NCBI RefSeq assembly: GCF_001027285.1
Contig: NZ_CP011509.1
Span: 11,246,501 to 11,310,500, forward strand
From: Archangium gephyra
GTDB taxonomy: Bacteria > Myxococcota > Myxococcia > Myxococcales > Myxococcaceae
Direction of reading: 5' to 3'
DNA length: 64,000 bases
Every line of letters begins with the position of its first letter. The stretch's first letter is position 1. Positions 25,112 through 32,901 of the stretch are shown in pieces. A program made the translations under genes and the position numbers. Under the pieces are notes generated by a model, which made no database searches, was not told where the DNA came from, and saw nothing but the letters and a program-made list of their open reading frames with translations.

Positions 25112-26800
25112 ATGCGCTCCTCCCCTGCCCCCCGCCACCTCCCACCCCTGCTGCTCGCCGCCTCGCTGCTGCTGTCCTGTGCCCACGGCGGCGGCGCCCC
25201 CGCGCTCGCGGACACCCGCCCCCGCACGGTGTCCGTCAAGCTGCTGGCCATCAATGACTTCCACGGCAACCTGGCGCCCCCCGAGGGCTCCACGGGGGAG
25301 CTCCGCACGGGCAGCAACCCGGATGGCAGTCCCATCCGGGTGAAGGCGGGCGGTGCGAGCCACCTCGCCCGCCATCTCGCCCGGTTGCGAGGCCCCTCGC
25401 CCAGGAACACCCTCGTCGTGTCCGCGGGGGACCTCATCGGCGCGAGCCCGCTCGTCTCCGCGCTCTTCCATGACGAGCCCACCATCGAGGCGATGAACCT
25501 CGCGGGCCTGGACCTCACCGCCGTGGGCAACCACGAGTTCGACGAGGGCACCACCGAGCTGCGGCGCATGCAGACCGGCGGCTGCCACCCGGTGGACGGC
25601 TGCCAGGACGGCACGTCCTTCGAGGGCGCGCGCTTCAAGTTCCTCTCCGCCAACGTGGTGGACGGCCAGGGCGCCACCCTCTTCCCGCCCTACGCCGTGC
25701 GCGAGTTCGAGGGCGTGAAGGTGGCCTTCATCGGCATGACGCTCGAGGGCACGCCGGAGATCGTCGACGCCGCCGGCATCCGGGGGTACCAGTTCCGCGA
25801 CGAGGCCGACACGGTCAACGCCCTGGTGCCCGAGCTGAAGAAGCAGGGCGTGCGCGCCATCGTGGTGCTGCTGCACGAGGGAGGCGTCCAGAAGGGCACG
25901 TATGACGGCTGCGAGGGCATCTCGGGGCCCATCGTGGACATCGTCCAGCGCATGGACGCGGAGGTGGACGCCGTCATCTCCGGCCACACCCACCAGGCCT
26001 ACAACTGCGTCATCGCCGGCAAGCGCGTCACCAGCGCGGCCTCCTACGGGCGGCTCATCACGGACCTGGACCTGGTGCTGGATGGGACCACCGGGGACGT
26101 GGTGGAGAGCACCGCGCGCAACGTGCCCGTCACCCGCGACACGGAGGGTGTCGCCGAGGTGCAGAAGCTCGTCGAGCACTATGACGGCCTGGCCGCCCCC
26201 CGGCGCAACCGCGTCCTCGGCCAGGTGACGGCCCCGCTCCAGCTGCCGAACTACCAGCGGTGGCCCTCGGGCGAGTCCACCCTGGGCAATGCCATCTCCG
26301 ACTCGCAGCTCGCCGCCACGCGGGACGCCGGGGCCCAGGTGGCCTTCATCAACCCGGGCGGCATCCGGACGGACATCGACGCGGGCGACGTCACCTATGG
26401 CGAGGCCTTCAGCGTGCAGCCCTTCGGCAACTCCCTGGTGACGATGACGCTCACCGGCGCGCAGCTGCACACCCTGTTGGAGCAGCAGTGGGAGGGCAGC
26501 CTCGTGCGCATCCTCCAGCCGTCGCGGGGCTTCAGCTACACGTGGAAGGCCTCGGCGCCGGTGGGCCAGAAGGTGGACCCGGCCAGCCTGCGGCTGAACG
26601 GAGCCCCCGTGGACCCGGCGGGCCGCTACCGCGTGACGGTGAACAGCTTCCTGTCCAATGGCGGAGACAGCTTCCGCGTGCTCACCGAGGGCACCGAGCG
26701 GCGCGGCGGTCCGGTGGACGTGGACGCCATGGAAGCGTGGCTGAAGGCCCACTCGCCCCTGACCCCGCCCGAGACCAACCGCATCACCCGGGTGGACTAG
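25112..26800 (+). CDS. 5'-nucleotidase/UshA-family metallophosphoesterase, lipoprotein
   Basis: 562 residues. The signal peptide ends in the lipobox LLLSC, so the enzyme is held in the outer membrane or periplasm. The metal-binding motifs are present in order: LAINDFHGNLAP, GDLIGASP, GNHEFDEG and SGHTHQAYN. The C-terminal substrate domain shows NPGGIRTDIDAGDVTYGEAF and NSFLSNGGDSF, which normally binds the nucleoside. It likely hydrolyses nucleotides outside the cell to scavenge phosphate and nucleosides. Confidence 0.9.
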   Translation: MRSSPAPRHLPPLLLAASLLLSCAHGGGAPALADTRPRTVSVKLLAINDFHGNLAPPEGSTGELRTGSNPDGSPIRVKAGGASHLARHLARLRGPSPRNTLVVSAGDLIGASPLVSALFHDEPTIEAMNLAGLDLTAVGNHEFDEGTTELRRMQTGGCHPVDGCQDGTSFEGARFKFLSANVVDGQGATLFPPYAVREFEGVKVAFIGMTLEGTPEIVDAAGIRGYQFRDEADTVNALVPELKKQGVRAIVVLLHEGGVQKGTYDGCEGISGPIVDIVQRMDAEVDAVISGHTHQAYNCVIAGKRVTSAASYGRLITDLDLVLDGTTGDVVESTARNVPVTRDTEGVAEVQKLVEHYDGLAAPRRNRVLGQVTAPLQLPNYQRWPSGESTLGNAISDSQLAATRDAGAQVAFINPGGIRTDIDAGDVTYGEAFSVQPFGNSLVTMTLTGAQLHTLLEQQWEGSLVRILQPSRGFSYTWKASAPVGQKVDPASLRLNGAPVDPAGRYRVTVNSFLSNGGDSFRVLTEGTERRGGPVDVDAMEAWLKAHSPLTPPETNRITRVD

Positions 26801-26888
26801 CCTCCAGCCAACACTCGGGCCGGACAGCGGGAGACATTTCCCACGGGGGGCACGGGCAACCCGGGGTGGGAGACACCACATAGGGGCC

Positions 26889-27872
26889 ATGCTTTCCTCG
26901 CGTCCTGGTTTCCTGGCCTGTGCCGTCCTGTGCGCCCTGGTGAGCGCCTGTGCGCACCACATGCCCCGCTCCGATACCCACCCCGGGCCCCCGCTGGCCC
27001 CGGGCGAACACCAGCGCATCGTCAACGGGGTGCGGCTGTACTACCGCATCGCCGGAGAGGCTCCGGCCGGGCGCGCCCCGGTGCTCTTCCTGCACGGAGG
27101 CCCCGGGCACAACAGCTACAGCTTCGCCCGGCTGATGGGGCCGCACCTGGAGAAGGAGCGGCGCATGGTCTACCTGGACCAGCGCGGCTGTGGCCGCTCC
27201 GAGCGTCCGTGGGATGACCGTTACTCGCTGGAGGTGCTGGTGTCGGACCTGGAGGCGCTGCGCCAGGAGCTGGGCGTGGAGCGCTGGGTGCTGCTGGGCC
27301 ACTCCTTCGGCGGAACGCTCGCGCTGGAGTACGCGGCGCGCTACCCCGAGCGCGTGACGGGCCTGGTGGTGGTCAACGGCTTCTCCGACGCGGACAGCAC
27401 CTTCGCCACCTGGAAGCGCGAGCTCGAGCGCCTCCACCCCGAGCGGATGACGGCGCCGGCGAGCGCCTCTGGAGACACCTCGGACTACGCGCAGGTGATG
27501 CGGGCGCTGCGGGGCATGGACGGGCAGGCCTTCTTCAACAAGCTCCAGTTCCGCAGCCCCATGTACCAGCAGATGGAGGAGGCGGTGGACGCGGAGAGCG
27601 GCCTGCGCAACACGGGGGAGCTGTCACAGACCCTGTTCTCCACCGAGCTGCAGCGCTACCACTTCGCGGCCTCCTCGCAGGTCACCGCGCCGGTGCTCGT
27701 CATCGGAGGCCGGTACGACCATTCCATCGGCCTGGAGAGCATGCAGGCGCTGGCGCAGTCACTGCCCCACGCCACCTTCCTCGAGTACGAGCAGAGCGCG
27801 CACTTCCCCTACCTGGAGGAGTCGGAGCGCTTCGCCTACGACGTGAACCAGTTCCTCTCGTCCTTGCCGTGA
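26889..27872 (+). CDS. Proline-iminopeptidase-like alpha/beta hydrolase, lipoprotein
   Basis: 327 residues. Lipobox LVSAC marks it as a lipoprotein. It is an S33-type hydrolase: oxyanion motif LHGGPGHNSYSF, nucleophile elbow GHSFGGTLA (Ser), acid in GGRYDHSIGL (Asp) and His in EQSAHFPYLEE. A cap insertion lies between about 170 and 245. Family members cleave N-terminal proline or esters; being outside the cytoplasm suggests peptide scavenging from prey. It begins 88 nt after the nucleotidase and may share its promoter. Confidence 0.88.
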   Translation: MLSSRPGFLACAVLCALVSACAHHMPRSDTHPGPPLAPGEHQRIVNGVRLYYRIAGEAPAGRAPVLFLHGGPGHNSYSFARLMGPHLEKERRMVYLDQRGCGRSERPWDDRYSLEVLVSDLEALRQELGVERWVLLGHSFGGTLALEYAARYPERVTGLVVVNGFSDADSTFATWKRELERLHPERMTAPASASGDTSDYAQVMRALRGMDGQAFFNKLQFRSPMYQQMEEAVDAESGLRNTGELSQTLFSTELQRYHFAASSQVTAPVLVIGGRYDHSIGLESMQALAQSLPHATFLEYEQSAHFPYLEESERFAYDVNQFLSSLP

Positions 27873-27879
27873 GCACTCC

Positions 27880-27920
27880 CACCCTCGCCCTCCGGGAGAG
27901 GGGACGGGGGTGAGGGTTTC
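27880..27920. repeat. Dispersed palindromic intergenic repeat, copy
   Basis: ACCCTCGCCCTCCGGGAGAG then GGGACGGGGGTGAGGGTTT, between convergent genes. The half CCCTC/GAGGG pairs and may act as a transcription end. Confidence 0.65.
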
Positions 27921-27958
27921 CGGGCCCCGGGCTCAACACCCGGGGGCCCTGCGGTGCC

Positions 27959-28318
27959 TCAAGGACCCGGAGTCACGCGGCCGGCGGCGCCCCCCACCTC
28001 GGTGGAGCCCACGACCTGGCGCTGGGCCTGATCGAACTCGACATCCAGCAGCCTGCCCGAGCCCTGAGGGGCCAGCCCGAAGCGGATGCGCCAGTAGTTG
28101 GGACGCACCTGCACGGCCTCGGCGACCTCCACGACGTCATAGCCGGAGGAGACGGCGTACTCCTGGCCTATCCGCACGACGTCGCGGTAGCCGAGCTCCT
28201 GCTGCACGCTGTTGGGAGGCTCCGGGTACATCCGGCGCTCCTGGGTCGGTCCAACGCAACCGATGCCGAGGAGGGTCGAGGAGAGAACGAGGGCAATGGC
28301 GGGGCGGAGAGGGACCAT
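27959..28318 (-). CDS. Small lipoprotein of unknown function
   Basis: 119 residues. A hydrophobic signal (ALVLSSTLLGIGC) ends in a Cys in lipobox position. The mature part contains SGYDVVEVAEAVQVRPNYWRI and LLDVEFDQAQRQVV, a likely small beta domain. The frame extends upstream but without a signal-like N-terminus. No family recognised. Another minus-strand gene, clpP, ends 144 nt upstream. Confidence 0.7.
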   Translation of the reverse strand: MVPLRPAIALVLSSTLLGIGCVGPTQERRMYPEPPNSVQQELGYRDVVRIGQEYAVSSGYDVVEVAEAVQVRPNYWRIRFGLAPQGSGRLLDVEFDQAQRQVVGSTEVGGAAGRVTPGP

Positions 28319-28462
28319 GACAGTCCAAAGGTGAGCATGGCCCGTGCCAAAGGGGGCTCCCTCGCGACGCGACGAGAGCCCCGGCGCCCGGCACGCAAGC
28401 GTTGCGGCCCGGGGAATCCCGAGCCGCACCCCTTGCGCCCACCCTCCGCGCGGGAGGTGAGG

Positions 28463-29080
<618 letters not shown>

Positions 29081-29176
29081 GGCCTTCCAACACTAATCCG
29101 CCTTGCCGCCGGGCGCCCGTCCGTTCTTTCCGGACCGTGCTCCAGGTTACGCTCGGGGCCCACCCCGGGCCTCCCC

Positions 29177-29863
29177 ATGAACGCCTCCGACATCGATGCC
29201 ATCCTCGCCGCCACCCTGGAGGACCGGACGCTGACGCGCACGGAGCGGCAGGCGCTCCAGGCCGTCCTGGACGACCGCAAGGCGGGGGAGGCCGTGCTGG
29301 CCCTCTTCCGCTCGAGGGCCTTCGAGCTGGCGCGTGACGCGGTGAGTGACCCCCGGGCCCGGGAGGTGATTGGTTGGCTGGAGGACACGGTGAAGGCCCT
29401 GCAGCCCTCGCGCGAGCTGCGGGAGACGAGCCGGATGGAGGCGCACTTCAGCCCCGGGGAGGCCCCCTTGAGGGCGATCGTCCGGCTCATCGGCGAGGCA
29501 CGGGGGAGCGCGGACGTGTGTGTGTTCACCATCACGGACGACCGCATCACCCGGGCGCTGCTGGAGGCGCACGAGCGGGGTGTGCGCGTGCGGGTGGTGA
29601 CGGACGGGGACAAGGCGATGGATGCGGGCTCGGACATCCACCGGTTGCGGCATGCGGGAGTGGCCGTGCGGGTGGACCAGACGGTGGCCCACATGCACCA
29701 CAAGTTCGCCGTGTTCGACCGGTTGCGGCTGCTGACGGGCAGCTACAACTGGACCCGCTCAGCCGCGGACGAGAACCACGAGAACGTGCTCGTGTCGGAT
29801 GACTCCCGGCTGGTGCTCCCCTTCTGCCGGGCCTTCGACGACCTCTGGGCGGCGCTGGGGTGA
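29177..29863 (+). CDS. Phospholipase D-like nuclease, single HKD motif
   Basis: 228 residues, no signal peptide. One HKD motif is present, MHHKFAVFDRLRLLTGSYNWTRSA, as in the Nuc/mitoPLD endonuclease subfamily, which acts as a dimer. A helical N-terminal domain (about 1-85) precedes it. The second motif seen in cardiolipin synthases is missing, so nuclease activity is more likely than lipid transfer, but the substrate is not proven. Confidence 0.82.
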   Translation: MNASDIDAILAATLEDRTLTRTERQALQAVLDDRKAGEAVLALFRSRAFELARDAVSDPRAREVIGWLEDTVKALQPSRELRETSRMEAHFSPGEAPLRAIVRLIGEARGSADVCVFTITDDRITRALLEAHERGVRVRVVTDGDKAMDAGSDIHRLRHAGVAVRVDQTVAHMHHKFAVFDRLRLLTGSYNWTRSAADENHENVLVSDDSRLVLPFCRAFDDLWAALG

Positions 29864-29953
29864 GGCTCCCTGCCCGCCCTCCGTCCAGGCATGGGGCGGG
29901 GATTGGCCGGACACCCCACCCCACCCCACCCTGAGCAGCCGGGGGAGGTGCAC

Positions 29954-30697
29954 ATGGGACTGTTGGGTGAAACGGTGGGGCAGACGCTGGGGGCCCTGTT
30001 GTCGCCGCAATTCCGTGCCATCTCGGGACTGCGCCACGCGCGCGCCGTGCATGCCGAGGGCATCTGTCTCCAGGCCGAGGTCGTTCCCGTGAGGACCGAT
30101 CCACCCTTCCTGGACGTGGCCAGCCGGCTCGCGGGCCCGGCGCTCGTGCGGCTCTCCACCGCCACCTGGCGGGGCGGACGCGAGTGGCCGGACATCCTCG
30201 GGGCCTCGGTGCGCTTCCGGCGCGACACGCGCCTCACCGAGGAGGCCTCACCCGGAGACCAGGACCTGCTCTGCGCCACCCTGCGCCATGTCTGGACGTT
30301 GGGCCCCGCCTTCCTCACCACCCGCGTCCACGACTGGCTCCAGAACGACTACTACGGCCTCGCGCCCTTCACGGTACAGGGACTCGGAAAGACGAAGCTG
30401 CGGCTCACCTCGCCACGCGGCCCCCAGCGCTATGGCTCGCGGGTGGCGCGGCTGCGCGACGCCATGCACGACGGCAATGCCCTGCTCACCTTCGAGGTGC
30501 TCCCCCTGGAGCATGGGCTGCCGCGTACCTGGACCCCCCTCGCCGACATCGTCCTGCGCGAGGAGGTGGTGTTGGACCCGGCGCGTCTGCGCTTCAATCC
30601 CTTCCGCGATGGGCTCGGCATCCGCCCTCGCGGCTTCCTGCACGCCATGCGGCTCCCCGTCTACCGCCAGAGCCAGAAGGGCCGCGTCGAGCACTGA
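29954..30697 (+). CDS. Protein of unknown function
   Basis: 247 residues with a good GGAGGTG ribosome site 4-10 nt before the ATG. No transmembrane helix or signal peptide is evident. The middle has ALVRLSTATWRGGREWPDILGASVRF and LGPAFLTTRVHDWLQNDYYG, faintly recalling the catalase-fold core, but the heme-ligand motif is not seen. The last part (LRFNPFRDGLGIRPRGFLHAMR) looks well conserved. I cannot assign a function. Confidence 0.65.
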   Translation: MGLLGETVGQTLGALLSPQFRAISGLRHARAVHAEGICLQAEVVPVRTDPPFLDVASRLAGPALVRLSTATWRGGREWPDILGASVRFRRDTRLTEEASPGDQDLLCATLRHVWTLGPAFLTTRVHDWLQNDYYGLAPFTVQGLGKTKLRLTSPRGPQRYGSRVARLRDAMHDGNALLTFEVLPLEHGLPRTWTPLADIVLREEVVLDPARLRFNPFRDGLGIRPRGFLHAMRLPVYRQSQKGRVEH

Positions 30698-30705
30698 GCG
30701 GCGCG

Positions 30706-31095
30706 CTACTGCGCGGCCAGGATCATGAAGCGCTGGACATGGACGAGCTTGTCTCCGTGCTTGACCTCGAGCCGGTACTGACCCGTTGGCCAGCCGTTGG
30801 TGGGCCGCGCCAGCGTGAAGGTCGCCGCCATCTTGTCCGCGGCCGTCACGTTGGCGGAGGCGATGACCGTGTTCTTCGGTGCGGCCTTGCCCACGTCCTC
30901 GGCGATGAAGGTGCCCGTGAGCTTCGTCCCCCCCGGCGCCCGGAAGTAGAAGGTGACCTTGGGCAGGCTGGTGGGCAGGACCATGCCCATGGGATCGATG
31001 ACCGCGGACTCGGCTCGGGACGAAGTCGGAGCCAGAAGAGCAACGGCGGCACCGAGGGCGAGAACGGCGAACACGGACAGCTTCTGCGTCTTCAT
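30706..31095 (-). CDS. Small exported protein of unknown function
   Basis: 129 residues. A signal peptide (KTQKLSVFAVLALGAAVALL, cleavage near SSRA-ES) precedes a beta-sandwich-like domain ending in GQYRLEVKHGDKLVHVQRFMI. The pattern of strands suggests a small immunoglobulin-like fold. Its stop is 8 nt from the convergent gene stop. No family recognised. Confidence 0.7.
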   Translation of the reverse strand: MKTQKLSVFAVLALGAAVALLAPTSSRAESAVIDPMGMVLPTSLPKVTFYFRAPGGTKLTGTFIAEDVGKAAPKNTVIASANVTAADKMAATFTLARPTNGWPTGQYRLEVKHGDKLVHVQRFMILAAQ

Positions 31096-31155
31096 GGGGA
31101 GCTCGCTTTCATGGAGGACCGGGGCACTATAGGCCACGGTCGAGCGCGTGCCGGG

Positions 31156-31605
31156 TCACGTCTTCACGGTCCGCTTCCGCGCCTGGGGCTGCTTCCGGGC
31201 GGGTGACTTCGCGGGCCGCGCCTCCTTCTTGGCCACCGCGGCGGCCGTCTTCTTCGCGGCCGCCTTCTTCCGCGGAGCCGGTTCCGCCGCACCGGCCGGC
31301 CGGATCCACGCGAGGCGCGGGTCGGAGGACAGCTCCGCCTCTCCTGGCTCGCGGGGCGCGATGACGACCTCGACGGCATCACCCGGTGACAACCTCGCCA
31401 CCCGCTGAAGCTCCTCGTCGAGCAGCATGTAGAACTTCCTTCGCCTGAAGCCGACCTCTCCCTCGAAGGGAGAGCCATTCACACGGCCCTGGACGAAATG
31501 GCGCCGCCGGACGTCCCAGACCACCGACGGGTCGAAGGGAATCTGGATGAAGACCAGCCCCATGTGCCCGGCCCCGACCACTGTCTCGAATTTTTCCTGG
31601 CGCAT
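31156..31605 (-). CDS. DUF1905-like protein with lysine/alanine-rich histone-like tail
   Basis: 149 residues. The first 95 residues match the DUF1905 pattern: WDVRRRHFVQGRVNGSPFEGEV, then GDAVEVVIAPRE. The tail (about 115-149) is KKAAAKKTAAAVAKK-like, rich in Lys, Ala, Pro and Arg, as in histone H1-type domains that bind nucleic acid. The ATG overlaps the stop of the aldolase-type gene by one base (TGATG), so both are co-translated. The upstream part of the longer frame is antisense-like and rejected. Confidence 0.72.
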   Translation of the reverse strand: MRQEKFETVVGAGHMGLVFIQIPFDPSVVWDVRRRHFVQGRVNGSPFEGEVGFRRRKFYMLLDEELQRVARLSPGDAVEVVIAPREPGEAELSSDPRLAWIRPAGAAEPAPRKKAAAKKTAAAVAKKEARPAKSPARKQPQARKRTVKT

Positions 31606-32711
31606 CAGTTCCTCGAGGACGAGGGCCCCCTGCCCCGCCCCGTCACGTCCCAGCGGCCCACCACCTGCCCACCGCGCACGGCCCACAGCTCGTCCTGCAG
31701 GTTCACCGAAACACAGACATGGTTGGGCACCACCCGCACCCGCTCGCCCACGCGCGGCCTCCACGAGGTGCGCGACAGGTCCAGCATCCCGTGCTCCTCG
31801 GACAGCGCGTGCACCACCACGTCGGGGCGCTCCAGCAGCGCACCGTAGCCGCCCACCGGTAGCTCCTCCTTCGCCAGCGCCTTGGAGCCCGCGTCGATGA
31901 CGGCCTGTCCCGGCACCGCCGTGCTCACCACCGTCGCCAGCACCGAATAGGCCACCTCGTCCCAGCCACACGCGCCCATCCACGCGCTCGCCCGGTCGAA
32001 GAAGGGCGTGATGCCCGGGCGGATCTCATTCATCCCCACCACCTCGTGCGAGCGCCAGAGCGTGGGCGTGGAGCCCCCACTCACGATGCCTGGCTTCAAC
32101 CCGGCGGCCCCGAGCGTCTCCAGGAACGTGCCCAACCGCCTCGACACCTCCGCGAGTGCCGGGCCCTGCTCGGCCATCGGCATGCGGATGTGCCCCGGGT
32201 AGAACATCACGCCCTGGTACTCGAGCCCCTGCGTCCCGGCGGCCTCGCGCGCCAGCACCACCGCCTCCTCGGGCGTTGGCACGCCCACGCGGCGCATCCC
32301 CAGGTCCAGTTCCACCAGCACGCCCACGCGGCGCCCCGCTCCGCGAGCGGCCTCGGCCAGCCCCGCCAACACCTCCCGGGAGTCCACCGCCACCGAGAGC
32401 CGTACCCTTCCGGGCAGCGCCATCAATCGCGCCAGCTTGGAGGCCCCCACGGGCGAGTAGGCCAGGAGCACGTCGTCGGCCACCGCGCCCATCACCTCCG
32501 CCTCTCGCGGCGTGGCCACCGTGACGCCAGAAGCTCCTGCCTGGAGCTGCCTCGCCGCCAGCTCCGGCACCTTGTGCGTCTTCGTGTGTGGCCGCCACCG
32601 CAGTCCATGCTCGCGCACGTAGGCCGCCGCCCTCTGGAGGTTCGTCTCCAGGCGATCCTCATCCACCAGCGCGGCCGGGGTCTCGATGCTGTCCAGCGAA
32701 GGAAGGCTCAT
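31605..32711 (-). CDS. D-threonine aldolase-type PLP enzyme
   Basis: 368 residues. The fold is the alanine-racemase-like barrel. The PLP-binding lysine is in WRPHTKTHK near the N-terminus, and the C-terminal divalent-metal site is PNHVCVSVNLQDE. This combination is typical of D-threonine aldolase, which cleaves D-threonine to glycine and acetaldehyde; D-serine dehydratase of the same superfamily is an alternative. The initial ATG at 32711 is preceded by a weak GGAG. The downstream DUF1905-like gene is coupled. Note that an acetaldehyde-producing EutBC fusion is encoded divergently next door. Confidence 0.85.
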   Translation of the reverse strand: MSLPSLDSIETPAALVDEDRLETNLQRAAAYVREHGLRWRPHTKTHKVPELAARQLQAGASGVTVATPREAEVMGAVADDVLLAYSPVGASKLARLMALPGRVRLSVAVDSREVLAGLAEAARGAGRRVGVLVELDLGMRRVGVPTPEEAVVLAREAAGTQGLEYQGVMFYPGHIRMPMAEQGPALAEVSRRLGTFLETLGAAGLKPGIVSGGSTPTLWRSHEVVGMNEIRPGITPFFDRASAWMGACGWDEVAYSVLATVVSTAVPGQAVIDAGSKALAKEELPVGGYGALLERPDVVVHALSEEHGMLDLSRTSWRPRVGERVRVVPNHVCVSVNLQDELWAVRGGQVVGRWDVTGRGRGPSSSRN

Positions 32712-32901
32712 AGGGGCTCCGGACGGTACTCCTGGAGCCATACCGTCTCGAAGCCCCACGTGAAAAGCCTCCGGTGCGCGAGGCTCACCGGAACCCGGGC
32801 CGCGCGCAACGATCACCAGTGGGCAATGTCAGACGGGGCCGCTTTGCATGGGGCGTCAGGGCCCCTCCTAGAATCATCCCCATCCACACAAGGGGACAGC
32901 C

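Noticed and set aside
31605-31983. N-terminal extension of the DUF1905-like protein
   Set aside because: It overlaps the aldolase gene in another frame and has shadow-like composition; the ATG at 31605 overlapping the stop is better.
32712-32901. Cobalamin riboswitch before eutBC
   Set aside because: I looked for the B12 box and its paired stems but could not find them; the region only contains a possible weak stem.
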